DNA from: Woeseiaceae bacterium
Lineage (GTDB): Bacteria; Pseudomonadota; Gammaproteobacteria; Steroidobacterales; Woeseiaceae
Direction of reading: 5' to 3'
NCBI GenBank assembly: GCA_021773035.1
Contig: JAJFKU010000018.1
Coordinates: 1-64,000 of the forward strand
DNA: 64,000 nucleotides
The position numbers and the translations under genes are program-made. The notes beneath the pieces are model-generated. The model was not told where the DNA came from and did no database searches. It saw nothing but the letters and a program-made list of their open reading frames with translations. Below are positions 48,209 to 60,166 of this stretch, one piece after another. Every line of letters begins with the position of its first letter. Positions within the stretch are counted from its first letter, which is position 1.

Positions 48209-51200
48209 ATGCTTGAACTGCCCGGGCAATCGGCCCTCTCGACTTTCCGTATTGCCAAGCTGGTACGTTCGCTGAAGCGTGCCGATGAACGTGTCGAATC
48301 GCTGCAGGCGCGCTATGTATTCTTCGCAGACTGCAATGCAGAGTTGTCCCGTGAACAACGATTGCGGCTGGATGCCTTGCTGTTGTCCGGCGAAAAGCCG
48401 GCAAAACTCAAGAGGGGCGCGAGCAAGCTGGTTGTCGTGCCGCGGCCCGGAACTATCTCACCCTGGTCGTCAAAGGCGACGGACATTGCCCGGGCCTGTG
48501 ATATCGATGCCGTGGATCGCATCGAGCGCGGTATTCAATATGCGCTGAAGTTCTCTGCCAAGGTCGACAGCGATGCCCTGATGAATGTTGCGACGCGGCT
48601 CTTTGATCGCATGACGGAGGCCGTTTTTACCGACAGTGCTCAGGCTGAGTTGCTGTTCGAGACTCGCGAGGCGGCGCCGGTCGCCAGAATACCCCTGTCC
48701 GCCGAAGGGCGAGATGCACTGCTTGCGGCCAATGTCAGCCTGGGGCTTGCGCTGAGCGCTGACGAGATCGACTATCTCGTTACCAGCTACGCCGATCTCG
48801 AGCGCGATCCGACGGACGCGGAGCTGATGATGTTTGCGCAGGCAAACTCGGAACACTGTCGCCACAAGATTTTCAACGCGAGCTGGGTCATCGACGGCGA
48901 AAAGCAGGAAAAACGCCTGTTCGGGATGATCAAGTCGACGACTGAGAAGACGCCGGACGGTGTAATTTCCGCCTATAGCGACAACGCTGCCGTCATCGAG
49001 GGGTCCAGCGCTGCGCGTCTGATGCCGGCGAGCAGCGACCGCGAATTCACTTATGTCGATGAGCCGATACATATCCTCCTGAAGGTGGAGACGCACAATC
49101 ATCCAACTGCGATTTCTCCGTTCGCCGGTGCTGCGACCGGCGCCGGTGGAGAGATTCGTGACGAGGGTGCGACCGGGTTGGGCGCGAAACCCAAGGCCGG
49201 CCTGTCGGGCTTTACCGTATCGCATCTTCGCATACCCGGATACGTGCAGCCGTGGGAGGACGATTTTCCACATCCCGAGCGCATGGCAACGCCGCTCGAA
49301 ATAATGCTCGATGGGCCGATCGGTGCCGCGGCGTTTAACAACGAGTTCGGCCGGCCGAATCTGGCGGGCTATTTTCGCACCTATGAAAGTCGCCTGCCGG
49401 GTTTGCCGGACAACGAAATACGCGGTTATCACAAACCGATCATGATCGCCGGCGGTGTTGGCAATGTACGCGCGGAACACGCCTGCAAGATCGACGTGCC
49501 GGTGGGTGCGAAGATCGTCGTTATTGGCGGTCCGGCAATGCTCATCGGGCTCGGCGGTGGCGCAGCGTCGTCGTTGTCCAGCGGTGCTTCGACTGAGGAC
49601 CTCGATTTTGCGTCGGTGCAACGCGGCAATCCGGAAATCGAGCGTCGTGCCCAGGAAGTTATCGATCGTTGCTGGGCGATGGGCGAAGATAATCCCATCT
49701 TGCTGATTCACGATGTCGGCGCAGGGGGCTTGTCGAACGCGGTGCCTGAGGCCGTTGATCACAGCAAGCACGGCGCTATGATCGAACTGCGGGAGGTCGC
49801 CAACGCAGAGCCAGGTATGTCGCCTATGGGTATCTGGTGCAACGAGGCGCAGGAGCGCTACGTGTTACTTGTCAGTGAAGACCGGATCGCGGAGTTCAGT
49901 TCGCTGTGCGAACGTGAGCGCTGTCCGGCGTCGGTCGTTGGCACCTTGACCGGAGACGGTAACCTGGTCGTGAACGATCGTGATTTCGATAATCGCGCCG
50001 TCGATATGCCGATGCAGATGTTGCTCGGCAATCCACCCAAAATGGAACGCGACGTGACGCGGCAGTCGCTGCCGGAAGAGGATTTGAACCTTGAAGGCAT
50101 CGAGCTTTCGGAAGCTGCTATGCGGGTGCTGCGATTCCCCGCCGTCGCCGACAAGTCGTTCCTGATTCACATCGGCGACCGTACCGTAGGCGGTCTCTCC
50201 GCTCGCGATCAGCTGATCGGGCCCTGGCAGGTGCCGGTGGGTGACGTTGCGATCACATCGTCCGGCTTCACCGGCATAACGGGCGAGGCGATGGCAATGG
50301 GTGAGCGCACGCCGCTCGCAGCGACGAACGCACCGGCCTCGGGTCGCATCGCCGTTAGCGAGGCGATCACAAATATCGCCGCGGCACCGATAGCGGACCT
50401 TAGCAAGGTGCGCTTGTCCGCGAACTGGATGGCCGCAGCGGGACATCCGGGCGAAGACGCAAACTTGTTCGATACCGTAAAGGCGGTTGGCGACGAGCTA
50501 TGCCGGAAAATCGGGGTTGCCATCCCGGTCGGTAAAGATTCCATGTCGATGCGAACGTGCTGGGAGGATGAACAGGGAGAACACCAGGTCGTCGCGCCGG
50601 TGTCGTTGATCGTGTCAGCGTTTGCGCCGGTTACCGACGTTACGAAGCACCTGACACCGCAGCTGCGACAGACCGAGGATACCAGCTACCTGTTGTTATT
50701 CGATCTTGCGCAGGGCGCCAACCGGATGGGTGGTTCCTGCCTGATGCAGTCCTACGGTCGCAGCGGTGGACGAACCGCCGATCTCGACGACGCAGAACTG
50801 CTCAAAGGTTTTTTTGCCGCCATTCAGGAAATGAACGCTCGCGGTATGCTGCTTGCCTATCATGATCGCAGCGACGGCGGTTTGTTCGCGACGGTAGCTG
50901 AGATGGTGTTCGCGAGTCGGGTCGGCGTGTCCCTGTCTTTGAGCGGTTCGCGGGTCGACCTGCTCAGGCAGTTGTTCAACGAAGAGCCGGGTGCCGTTGT
51001 CCAGGTTGAAAAGAACAAGCTAACGCAAGTGCAGATGGTGCTGGATCGCCACGGTGTTGCGGCTTCGGCGATTGGCCGCGTAGGTGGCAGCGCCGGGTTG
51101 ATCGTGCAGGGCGACGATGATGTGGTTCTGCAGATGGATCGCGCGACAATGCAGCGCGAGTGGTCCGGGATGAGCTATCGAATTCAGGCTTTACGCGATA

Positions 51201-52087
51201 ACCCGACGACTGCGAAAGAAGAGTTTGATCGCATTCTCGATGACAAGGACCCGGGCCTGCACGCCAGACTGACCTTCGACCCGTCCGACGATATCTGTCG
51301 TGGCGTTGTCGGCGGTTCTCCGCCGCGTGTCGCGATTCTTCGTGAGCAGGGTGTTAACAGTCAGTATGAGATGGCGGCGGCGTTCATGCGCGCCGGTTTT
51401 GCGGCCGTTGATGTGCACATGAGTGATCTGTTGTCAGGGCGCGATACGCTGGACAATTACCAGGGGCTTGTTGCCTGCGGTGGGTTTTCCTTCGGCGATG
51501 TACTGGGAGCCGGCGGCGGCTGGGCAAAATCCGTGCTCTACCATGCGCGGACCCGGGACCAGTTTGCCGCTTTCTTTGCGCGCAGCGACAGCTTTGCTCT
51601 CGGCGTTTGTAACGGTTGTCAGATGCTCTCGCATCTGCGTGAGCTGATTCCGGGCGCCGACCACTGGCCGCGGTTTCTGCGCAATACATCCGAGCAGTTC
51701 GAGGCGCGACTGAGTCTTGTGGAGGTTGTCGAAAGCCCGTCGTTGTTCCTGCAGGGCATGGCCGGTTCCAGGATGCCGATCGCAACGTCGCATGGCGAAG
51801 GCAGAGCGGTGTTCGACGACGATACGGCGCGCTATACATCGTCGTACACGATTGCGCTGCGCTACGTCGATAACTACGGTGGCGTTGCAGATACCTACCC
51901 GGCGAACCCGAATGGGTCGACGGACGGGGTCTGTGGTTTGAGCAACGACGACGGCCGCGTAAGCATCATGATGCCGCATCCGGAACGCGTAGCCATGACG
52001 CGTCAGAATTCCTGGCACCCGGACGATTGGAGCGATGAGGGACCGTGGATGCGGATGTTCCGCAACGCCAGAGTCGCGGTGGGATAA
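48209..52087 (+). CDS. purL: Phosphoribosylformylglycinamidine synthase
   Basis: Single-chain FGAR amidotransferase of 1292 residues, fourth step of purine synthesis. Order: N-terminal PurS-like domain; linker; two AIRS-type ATP domains ([52 protein letters not shown]); a second synthetase half ([30 protein letters not shown] region); then a class I glutaminase domain ([15 protein letters not shown], Cys in [15 protein letters not shown], and IMMPHPERV). Length and domain order fit gammaproteobacterial PurL. It follows DUF1820 and converges on a small minus-strand gene. In relatives purL is usually beside mltF; the region in between here is about 40 kb. Confidence 0.96.
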   Translation: MLELPGQSALSTFRIAKLVRSLKRADERVESLQARYVFFADCNAELSREQRLRLDALLLSGEKPAKLKRGASKLVVVPRPGTISPWSSKATDIARACDIDAVDRIERGIQYALKFSAKVDSDALMNVATRLFDRMTEAVFTDSAQAELLFETREAAPVARIPLSAEGRDALLAANVSLGLALSADEIDYLVTSYADLERDPTDAELMMFAQANSEHCRHKIFNASWVIDGEKQEKRLFGMIKSTTEKTPDGVISAYSDNAAVIEGSSAARLMPASSDREFTYVDEPIHILLKVETHNHPTAISPFAGAATGAGGEIRDEGATGLGAKPKAGLSGFTVSHLRIPGYVQPWEDDFPHPERMATPLEIMLDGPIGAAAFNNEFGRPNLAGYFRTYESRLPGLPDNEIRGYHKPIMIAGGVGNVRAEHACKIDVPVGAKIVVIGGPAMLIGLGGGAASSLSSGASTEDLDFASVQRGNPEIERRAQEVIDRCWAMGEDNPILLIHDVGAGGLSNAVPEAVDHSKHGAMIELREVANAEPGMSPMGIWCNEAQERYVLLVSEDRIAEFSSLCERERCPASVVGTLTGDGNLVVNDRDFDNRAVDMPMQMLLGNPPKMERDVTRQSLPEEDLNLEGIELSEAAMRVLRFPAVADKSFLIHIGDRTVGGLSARDQLIGPWQVPVGDVAITSSGFTGITGEAMAMGERTPLAATNAPASGRIAVSEAITNIAAAPIADLSKVRLSANWMAAAGHPGEDANLFDTVKAVGDELCRKIGVAIPVGKDSMSMRTCWEDEQGEHQVVAPVSLIVSAFAPVTDVTKHLTPQLRQTEDTSYLLLFDLAQGANRMGGSCLMQSYGRSGGRTADLDDAELLKGFFAAIQEMNARGMLLAYHDRSDGGLFATVAEMVFASRVGVSLSLSGSRVDLLRQLFNEEPGAVVQVEKNKLTQVQMVLDRHGVAASAIGRVGGSAGLIVQGDDDVVLQMDRATMQREWSGMSYRIQALRDNPTTAKEEFDRILDDKDPGLHARLTFDPSDDICRGVVGGSPPRVAILREQGVNSQYEMAAAFMRAGFAAVDVHMSDLLSGRDTLDNYQGLVACGGFSFGDVLGAGGGWAKSVLYHARTRDQFAAFFARSDSFALGVCNGCQMLSHLRELIPGADHWPRFLRNTSEQFEARLSLVEVVESPSLFLQGMAGSRMPIATSHGEGRAVFDDDTARYTSSYTIALRYVDNYGGVADTYPANPNGSTDGVCGLSNDDGRVSIMMPHPERVAMTRQNSWHPDDWSDEGPWMRMFRNARVAVG

Positions 52088-52088
52088 G

Positions 52089-52778
52089 TCAGGCGGATTG
52101 CAGGTCGCTGTTTGCTTCCGAGACAAAGAACCGCCGCACTTTGATGGCGCGCGTGAGTTTTCCGCGGCGAACGAAGCACTGGTAAAACATGTCTTTGAGA
52201 ACTTCGAGCAGAATGCCTGCCTGCGCGCGATTCAGGGTTGGCAGATCTTCATCCTGACCCACACTAAACAATATGGATTTGATGGGAGCGAAGATCTCGT
52301 CATCGATGCCGGCGATATCACGGGCCGTCATTACTTCTTCGAAGGCACGTAGCTTGCCGCCTTCGCCCAGCGCTGCAAAAGAACTCATGGCGGCGCGCCG
52401 GCACATCGAGGCAAAGGCATTGAAGCTGTTATTCGAATAACAGGCGAGCGCTTCGCGAAACATGACCTCGGTGTGTTTCGGCAGGTAGGAGAATGCGAAT
52501 CTTTCTTTTGGCCGCTCGAGTTCGACGAAATTGCGCAGCAGTTCTACCCGCTTGTCCGAGTACTCGCGTACCGAGAACCTGAGAAAAACCGGGGAGAGAC
52601 AGGCATCGCATTGGTAAACAAGACCGACATGTTTCGGTTTGTCGCGCAGCAGCGCCGCTGCGTCCGGAACGGATTGGGGACTCATGTGAGCGTAGATGCC
52701 GCAGTATGGGCACTCGAGTCCGAAACGTTCTTCGGGTTCGCTCTCCATCCCCCGGTCATTGTCGATAACGATTGACAT
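52089..52778 (-). CDS. DUF4145-like protein with N-terminal zinc ribbon
   Basis: 229 residues. N-terminal zinc-ribbon-like knuckles LECPYCGIYAHMS and YQCDACLSPVFLRF precede a helical domain (VMFREALACYSNNSFNAFAS, MCRRAAMSSFAALGEGG, EVMTARDIAGIDDEIF) typical of DUF4145-like proteins, which occur alone or attached to restriction enzymes. The role here is unknown. It is convergent with purL and shows no membrane segments. Confidence 0.65.
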   Translation of the reverse strand: MSIVIDNDRGMESEPEERFGLECPYCGIYAHMSPQSVPDAAALLRDKPKHVGLVYQCDACLSPVFLRFSVREYSDKRVELLRNFVELERPKERFAFSYLPKHTEVMFREALACYSNNSFNAFASMCRRAAMSSFAALGEGGKLRAFEEVMTARDIAGIDDEIFAPIKSILFSVGQDEDLPTLNRAQAGILLEVLKDMFYQCFVRRGKLTRAIKVRRFFVSEANSDLQSA

Positions 52779-52871
52779 TCTTTACGATGATTTCGTTTTT
52801 ATGTGTTCTGGATTCGAGTATGCACCATGAAGCTCAAACCGCCGCTTGTGCTTAACATAATAATAGAATCC

Positions 52872-53528
52872 TCATTGCCCCCAGTCGCCAACGGCGTTGC
52901 GCGCGGCTTCATTGAGCGGGCGTGCCAGCAACGCGGTTCTGCTCAACGATACTTCGAAGCGTGCGCCATCGGCCATCGGTAAATAAGTCGCCGTTCCATA
53001 GTAGGCGTCGACGCCGGGCATCAACAATGGAAATCTTCGCGCGACACGCCAGACATCGAGGGTTAAGTCCTCCGACAGCGCATGCACTGATCGTTGCGCC
53101 GATAACTCCTGGTCAATACTCGCATAACGGCCGCTGAGGCGATCGAGCTGGTAGAGCGGATCGAGCCCCAGCAACGTCGCTGGCGGCTTCCAGTTGACGA
53201 CGCGCGCATCCATCTGCCACTCGTCACCACGTAGCTCGAAGACACGATCCATTCTTCCGTCGACCATGACGCGAGCCGTGAAGACACGCGGCGCAGATTG
53301 CGAAAACTCAATCTGGCTTACGACCTGTTCTTCTACGAGGCGGCCATAGCCGTAGTAGCTGAATACGAGCAGGATGCAGGCGCCGCCCATTGAGCCGGAA
53401 ACAACGCCGCCGGCCAGCGAGCGGGTCGCCCGAACGGGCCGTCGCCGTCGCGCGTGGCGAGCCATGGAAAACACGAAGTACAGGGCGATGACGACGAAGG
53501 CGGCAGTGGCTGTCAGCAACAGGTTCAT
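52872..53528 (-). CDS. Predicted membrane-anchored protein of unknown function
   Basis: 218 residues. Two hydrophobic helices at the N-terminus: LLTATAAFVVIALYFVFSMA and, after a basic stretch (RHARRRRPVRATR), GGVVSGSMGGACILLVFSYY. The remaining 150 residues lie outside the membrane (VFELRGDEWQMDARVVNWKP, LDPLYQLDRLSGRYASID, PLLMPGVDAYYGTATYLPMA). No family is assigned with confidence. It starts 20 bases after the EttA gene ends on the other side of the shared minus-strand direction; the two may be co-transcribed. Confidence 0.65.
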   Translation of the reverse strand: MNLLLTATAAFVVIALYFVFSMARHARRRRPVRATRSLAGGVVSGSMGGACILLVFSYYGYGRLVEEQVVSQIEFSQSAPRVFTARVMVDGRMDRVFELRGDEWQMDARVVNWKPPATLLGLDPLYQLDRLSGRYASIDQELSAQRSVHALSEDLTLDVWRVARRFPLLMPGVDAYYGTATYLPMADGARFEVSLSRTALLARPLNEAARNAVGDWGQ

Positions 53529-53548
53529 CGTGTGCGCTCCGTGATGGC

Positions 53549-55222
<1,674 letters not shown>

Positions 55223-55289
55223 GATCGGACCGATAGTTAAGGAGCGCGCATTATCCGGTATTTATGGTGTGCAGCGTCAAGTGTCGTGG

Positions 55290-55347
55290 TTGACATGACC
55301 GCAAATTTAAATCTACACTTGTAGAACTTATCTTCTACAAGTGTAGA
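55290..55347 (+). promoter_or_regulatory. Promoter and paired BlaI-type operators of blaI-blaR1-like genes
   Basis: A perfect -35 TTGACA (55290-55295) with a -10 TACACT at 55314-55319 (spacing 18). Two 14-base dyads overlap and follow the -10: TCTACACTTGTAGA (55312-55325) and TCTACAAGTGTAGA (55334-55347), 8 bases apart and exact reverse complements of each other. Each matches the TACA-n-TGTA pattern recognised by BlaI/MecI/CopY repressors. The gene start follows at 55355, so binding would block transcription. Confidence 0.8.
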
Positions 55348-55354
55348 TAATCAG

Positions 55355-55747
55355 ATGAAGACCAGAAAACTTTCCGATTTCGAGCTTGAGGTACTGCAGC
55401 AGCTTTGGCGGCTCGAGCAGGCAACGACTCCCGAGGTTCACAAGCAGATCGCGGCCAAGCGGGACGTCAAATATTCGACCGTGCGAACCATTGTCGACCG
55501 CCTGGAGCAAAAGGGTGCCATCGAGCGGCTGCCGCAGGCCGGACGTGCTGTCGTCTTTCGGCCTTTGCTCAGCCGGAAAGATGTTTCCCTACCGATGACA
55601 CGCCGTTTCGTCGACCGGGTCTTCGGCGGGGACTCCCGGCCCCTGCTGAGTCACTTACTCGGCAACGAGCCGTTGAATACCGAGGATCTGGACTATCTGG
55701 AATCCGTTATCGCCCGCAGGAAAAAGGACCTCGCCGATGACGATTAA
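55355..55747 (+). CDS. blaI: BlaI/MecI/CopY family repressor
   Basis: 130 residues. Winged-helix DNA-binding domain LSDFELEVLQQLWRLEQATT and HKQIAAKRDVKYSTVRTIV, then DRLEQKGAIERLPQAGRAVVF, followed by a C-terminal dimerisation region (RRFVDRVFGGDSRPLLSHLL). The upstream paired operator predicts autorepression. It overlaps the downstream M56 peptidase gene (TAA/ATG overlap), a canonical BlaI-BlaR1 pair, where the sensor cleaves the repressor. The inducer here is unknown because the partner lacks a penicillin-binding domain. Confidence 0.9.
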   Translation: MKTRKLSDFELEVLQQLWRLEQATTPEVHKQIAAKRDVKYSTVRTIVDRLEQKGAIERLPQAGRAVVFRPLLSRKDVSLPMTRRFVDRVFGGDSRPLLSHLLGNEPLNTEDLDYLESVIARRKKDLADDD

Positions 55748-57257
55748 TTACTGGCTGACGAACGCCGGTTTGAGCGTTCTCGTTCTGCTCGGGCTCTTTC
55801 TGCTGCGATCGGCGCCACCGAGGCCGAAGTTGTGGATGTGTCTTGCCGCCGTCACTGCCTGGTGCATACCCTGGCCCATGCTGTCGTCTCTCTGGCGCTC
55901 GAGTGACCTGTTTGTCCGCTACGTCAGGGTGGATCAGTTGCAGTCGTTGCCACTTCATTCGATCAGTCTCCCGCCGGTGTCAGCAGCCGCTGCGGTTCCG
56001 TGGACCTGGATCTTGGTTGCTGCGAGCGCTCTCGGTTTGCTCGTGTTTTTTTACAGGGTCTTCAAGGATCGCAAACAGCAGAAAGCATGGATGCAGAACG
56101 CCGAAGCTGTCCCTGATTGCTGGCGGCAGGCCGGATACCCGGATACAGGTATTCCCGTTCTGGCCGTCGATGAACTGGACAACGCCTTTGTCAGCGGATA
56201 TCGACATCCGGCCGTCTGGATAGGCCGCTCGCAGCTCGCGAGTCCGGCCCTGCCAAGCATATTGCGGCATGAACTCGCGCACATTCGACAGCATGACAAC
56301 CTGATTCTATTGTTCCTGGCCTTGCTCGCCGATCTTTTCTGGTGGAATCCGCTGGTCCGATTACTGGTCCGCCAGGCGCGTCGTTATCTCGAGCTGAGCT
56401 GCGACTACGTGTGCCAGAAGTCGTCTCCGGGTTACCGCGAAGATCTTGCCGGCGAACTGCTGAATCGTGAATACCGGGCGCTGCAGTCCAGGCTCATCAG
56501 TCCGGTTTTCCGCGATCGGAATTTCAATGTATATCGTGTTCGCCAACTTGCCAGGGAGATTTCCATGAATGGCCGCCATGTTTTACTGCTCGGAGTGTTT
56601 ACCGTCGTCAGTGTCGTTTTGGTTTCAAACGTCGCGATCAGCCAGGTGGTTCCGGACGAGCGGCAAATCGTTACTCATCTAACCCTCGAAGTCGTCACGA
56701 CCGCAAGCGATGGCAGCATAGACAGGCGAAGTATAGTGACCGAATTTGCTGGCGAACCGGAGGTCAGGAAATTGCTGGACTTGGCCCGAACCGCGGATGT
56801 GACGCTCGATACGCGTATGGAAAACGAGTTTCGGCGAGTCATAAAAATAGAGAGCAGCGATCTTGCCGAGGTACACAAGGTGATGGCGGCGTTTGAAGGC
56901 ACCGGGATGGAGTTCATTCGCGATAGTCGCGCTATTCGCGATACCGGGCGCCACATCTTTCTCGAATTAGGCTTCACGGCAGCCGACGTAGCGCCATTTT
57001 CCGTGTCACTGGCGCCGAACATCGGAGAATGGACGGGAGTAACCGTCGGCGACTACCTGCTGCGCATACGAACAGATCTGTCCGGCGCAAGAGGCCAGCA
57101 GACGGTGTTGCTATCGACGGAAATCAGCAGAGTGGAAGAGCAAAGCTTCACGTTGCTTGCGACGCCAAGGGTGGCCACCGAGTTCGGCAAGGAGGTGCTG
57201 GTTGACGTGGGCGAATCGGCTTTATCGCTGACTTTGCTGCCGCGTCAATCTCTCTAG
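55737..57257 (+). CDS. BlaR1-type M56 membrane peptidase with novel C-terminus
   Basis: 506 residues. N-terminal membrane-embedded M56 peptidase: hydrophobic segments LSVLVLLGLFLLRSAPP, WIPWPMLSS, ASALGLLVFFYRVF; zinc motif ILRHELAHIRQHDNLILLFL (HExxH) and a downstream LELSCDYVCQKS metal region. Another membrane helix follows at about 280-300 (VLLLGVFTVVSVVLVSNVAI). The last 200 residues (LTLEVVTTASDGSIDRRSIV, MAAFEGTGMEFIRDSRAIRD, LRIRTDLSGARGQQTVLLST) show no penicillin-binding SxxK/KTG motifs, unlike true BlaR1. It may sense another envelope signal. Translationally coupled to the repressor. Confidence 0.8.
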   Translation: MTINYWLTNAGLSVLVLLGLFLLRSAPPRPKLWMCLAAVTAWCIPWPMLSSLWRSSDLFVRYVRVDQLQSLPLHSISLPPVSAAAAVPWTWILVAASALGLLVFFYRVFKDRKQQKAWMQNAEAVPDCWRQAGYPDTGIPVLAVDELDNAFVSGYRHPAVWIGRSQLASPALPSILRHELAHIRQHDNLILLFLALLADLFWWNPLVRLLVRQARRYLELSCDYVCQKSSPGYREDLAGELLNREYRALQSRLISPVFRDRNFNVYRVRQLAREISMNGRHVLLLGVFTVVSVVLVSNVAISQVVPDERQIVTHLTLEVVTTASDGSIDRRSIVTEFAGEPEVRKLLDLARTADVTLDTRMENEFRRVIKIESSDLAEVHKVMAAFEGTGMEFIRDSRAIRDTGRHIFLELGFTAADVAPFSVSLAPNIGEWTGVTVGDYLLRIRTDLSGARGQQTVLLSTEISRVEEQSFTLLATPRVATEFGKEVLVDVGESALSLTLLPRQSL

Positions 57258-57367
57258 GGCGTCAATCCCGCAAGGACTGAAGGTGTTCGCGCGGCGCGTG
57301 CCGGCAGCACTCGTCGTCGGCGGCTCTACGAGGTATGCTGCAGCTCACCAAGCCACCGAAGGTGTCC

Positions 57368-58318
57368 ATGAGCGGCAAAGTGCTGGTTTACCGGGGTAAG
57401 GAGATCGCCGCCTACGGCTTTGGCGATCCGCATCCGTTCGGCACAGATCGGCACGATGTGTTCCACGCGGAGCTCGATAAAGCCGGCCTGTCAGACTCAA
57501 TTGACTATGGTCACCCGCGTCCGGCGCTGGTCGATGAGCTGGCGCTGTTCCATACTGCTGAATACATCGACAAGGTCTCGCGTCTGTCGGCTGTGGGCAA
57601 AGGCTGGCTCGACGACGGTGACACTCCGGCGGTCCCGGGTATTTACGATTCGGCGTCGGCTGTTGTAGGCGCGGTTCTTTGCGCCGTCGACGAAGTCATG
57701 CACGGTAACTACAAACGCGCGTTTATCCCCATCGCCGGCTTGCATCATGCGGCACGCGATCGTGCGGCCGGTTTCTGTGTGTTCAATGACTGTGGCATAG
57801 CCGCGGAGTATCTGCGCAAGGAATTCAAGGTCAGACGCATTGCCTACGTTGACATCGACGCGCATCACGGCGACGGCGTTTTTTATGGCTTCGAGGACGA
57901 TCCGGATCTGATTTTCGCGGATATCCACGAAGACGGGCGCCATCTTTACCCGGGCACCGGGGCGGCTGACGAAACGGGCAGCGGCAGGGCCCGCGGCACG
58001 AAACTCAATATTCCGATAGCGCCTGGTGCGGATGACAGTGATTTTCACGCCGCGTGGGCAAGAGTCGAGGCCTATCTTGAGGCTGCCAGACCGGAGTTCA
58101 TATTGATGCAATGTGGCGCGGACAGCCTGGAGGGTGACCCGATTACCCATCTTTGCTGGACTGAGGAAGCGCATGCCATTGCCGCCGCCTCGTTGTGCCG
58201 CCTCGCGGACAAGTACTGCGAGGGCCGGATCATCGGTACCGGTGGCGGCGGCTACAATCGCCGCAACCTGGCCCGAGCCTGGACACGTGTCGTGCAATCC
58301 TTCGTGGAAACCGGCTAG
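57368..58318 (+). CDS. Histone deacetylase-family hydrolase
   Basis: 316 residues from the ATG at 57368, which has GAAGG 5 bases upstream. Class II-like arginase-fold deacetylase of the bacterial acetoin/acetylpolyamine amidohydrolase group: [20 protein letters not shown], the metal ligands of [35 protein letters not shown], and [20 protein letters not shown] with [14 protein letters not shown] at the end. Bacterial members act on acetylated small amines or lysines; the target here is unknown. Precedes glyA by 47 bases. Confidence 0.9.
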   Translation: MSGKVLVYRGKEIAAYGFGDPHPFGTDRHDVFHAELDKAGLSDSIDYGHPRPALVDELALFHTAEYIDKVSRLSAVGKGWLDDGDTPAVPGIYDSASAVVGAVLCAVDEVMHGNYKRAFIPIAGLHHAARDRAAGFCVFNDCGIAAEYLRKEFKVRRIAYVDIDAHHGDGVFYGFEDDPDLIFADIHEDGRHLYPGTGAADETGSGRARGTKLNIPIAPGADDSDFHAAWARVEAYLEAARPEFILMQCGADSLEGDPITHLCWTEEAHAIAAASLCRLADKYCEGRIIGTGGGGYNRRNLARAWTRVVQSFVETG

Positions 58319-58365
58319 CCGCACAGGTAACATTGCCGACTTTTCTGCCCTCCTGCGGAGTCTCC

Positions 58366-59619
58366 ATGTTTGACAAATCAACGATGATCGAATCCTTCGA
58401 TCCGGAAGTAGCCACAGCCATCGCTCACGAAAACCGCCGGCAGGAAGAACACATCGAACTCATTGCCTCCGAGAACTACGCCAGCCCGAACGTCATGGCG
58501 GCACAGGGCTCGAAGCTGACCAACAAATACGCGGAGGGCTATCCGGGCAAGCGTTACTACGGTGGCTGTGAATTCGTCGACGATGTCGAGACGCTGGCCA
58601 TTGAGCGTGCCAAACAACTGTTCGGCGCCGATTACGCCAATGTGCAGCCGCATTCCGGGTCGCAGGCTAACGCGGCCGTGTACCTGGCTCTGTTAAGCGC
58701 CGGGGACACCATACTCGGTATGAGCCTGTCCGATGGCGGGCATCTGACACACGGTTCCAAAGTGAACTTCTCCGGCAAGTTATTTAATGCCGTGCAATAC
58801 GGGGTGCGGGCCGATACCGGGCTTATCGACTACGAACAGGTCGAGGCGCTGGCCGCCGAACACCAGCCAAAGATGATCGTCGCCGGATTCTCGGCCTACT
58901 CACAGGTCGTCGACTGGGCGCGGTTTCGCAAAATAGCCGACAGTGTCGGTGCGTACCTCTTCGTCGACATGGCGCACGTCGCCGGACTCGTTGCGACCGG
59001 TCACTACCCGAGCCCGATTGGTATTGCGGACGTGTGTACGACAACGACCCACAAAACCCTGCGCGGGCCACGCGGTGGTCTGATCCTGGCGCGGGCGAAC
59101 GATGAACTCGCAAAGAAGTTCAATTCGCTGGTGTTTCCGGGCACGCAAGGCGGCCCGCTAATGCATGTGATCGCCGCGAAAGCCGTGGCGCTGAAAGAAG
59201 CGCTGCAGCCGGCATTCAAGGACTACCAGGCCAAAGTCTGCGAAAACGCCAAAGCTATGGCGGCTGTCCTCGCCGAGCGCGGTTATCCGATCGTGTCGGG
59301 CGGCACGGAGAATCACCTTATGCTGGTGAGCCTGATCGATCGTGGCATCACCGGCAAGGCGGCCGATGCGGCGCTGGGCCGCGCCTACATTACGGTTAAC
59401 AAGAATACGGTGCCGAACGACCCGCAGTCGCCGTTCGTCACCAGCGGCCTGCGCCTGGGAACTCCTGCGATCACGACCCGTGGCTTCGGCGTCGAGGAAA
59501 CCCGCCAACTCACTGGCTGGATAGCGGATATACTGGACGATGTCGACAACGAGGAAATTATCGATCGGGTCAGGAACCAGGTGCTGGATCTCTGTCAGAG
59601 ATTCCCCGTCTATGGCTGA
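58366..59619 (+). CDS. glyA: Serine hydroxymethyltransferase
   Basis: PLP enzyme that converts serine and tetrahydrofolate to glycine and 5,10-methylene-THF. 417 residues. Motifs: [32 protein letters not shown], the PLP lysine in [35 protein letters not shown] and a C-terminal [16 protein letters not shown]. The ATG at 58366 with GCGGAG upstream gives the normal N-terminus [14 protein letters not shown]; the frame is open much further upstream, through the hydrolase gene in another frame, and that part is not coding. Supplies one-carbon units for the purine and riboflavin-related pathways nearby. Confidence 0.97.
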   Translation: MFDKSTMIESFDPEVATAIAHENRRQEEHIELIASENYASPNVMAAQGSKLTNKYAEGYPGKRYYGGCEFVDDVETLAIERAKQLFGADYANVQPHSGSQANAAVYLALLSAGDTILGMSLSDGGHLTHGSKVNFSGKLFNAVQYGVRADTGLIDYEQVEALAAEHQPKMIVAGFSAYSQVVDWARFRKIADSVGAYLFVDMAHVAGLVATGHYPSPIGIADVCTTTTHKTLRGPRGGLILARANDELAKKFNSLVFPGTQGGPLMHVIAAKAVALKEALQPAFKDYQAKVCENAKAMAAVLAERGYPIVSGGTENHLMLVSLIDRGITGKAADAALGRAYITVNKNTVPNDPQSPFVTSGLRLGTPAITTRGFGVEETRQLTGWIADILDDVDNEEIIDRVRNQVLDLCQRFPVYG

Positions 59620-59639
59620 GCGCCCGATCAACTAACGCA

Positions 59640-60161
59640 ATGCACTGTCCGTTCTGCGCTCACGAAGAAACCAAGGTGATCGACTCGCGTCTCGCGGGCG
59701 ATGGCCGGCAGATACGGCGGCGGCGCCAGTGCCTGGCCTGTAACGAGCGCTTCACGACCTTCGAAACCGCGGAGCTGGTGATGCCCCGTCTGATCAAGAA
59801 CGACAATTCCCGCCAGCCATTCGACGAAGTCAAAGTTCGCAGCAGCATGGTGCGCGCCCTCGAAAAGCGTCCGGTACCGAGCGACGAACTCGAGCAGGCC
59901 ATTGGTCGCGTGATCCATAAGTTAAGAACCATGGGCGAACGCGAAGTGCCGTCACGCCTGGTCGGCGAACTCGTGATGCAGGAGTTACACGAGCTCGACG
60001 AGGTCGCCTACGTGCGATTCGCATCGGTGTATCGCCGCTTCCAGGACATTACCGAGTTCGAGGACGAGATAAAACGCCTGCAGAAGATCTCGGAAACGGC
60101 GGCAAGCCGTGAGCAAATGTCCCTGCTGCCGGAACTGCTCGGCAAGAAAACCAAGAAATAA
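59640..60161 (+). CDS. nrdR: Transcriptional repressor NrdR
   Basis: Regulates ribonucleotide reductase genes by binding NrdR boxes in response to ATP/dATP. 173 residues: zinc ribbon [17 protein letters not shown] and [12 protein letters not shown], then an ATP-cone domain ([60 protein letters not shown]). First gene of the riboflavin gene cluster, as in many gammaproteobacteria. Twenty bases after glyA. Confidence 0.96.
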   Translation: MHCPFCAHEETKVIDSRLAGDGRQIRRRRQCLACNERFTTFETAELVMPRLIKNDNSRQPFDEVKVRSSMVRALEKRPVPSDELEQAIGRVIHKLRTMGEREVPSRLVGELVMQELHELDEVAYVRFASVYRRFQDITEFEDEIKRLQKISETAASREQMSLLPELLGKKTKK

Positions 60162-60166
60162 CAGAC

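Noticed and set aside
48470..49771. Minus-strand frame of 433 residues opposite purL
   Set aside because: Antisense shadow in a GC-rich gene; no domain is visible.
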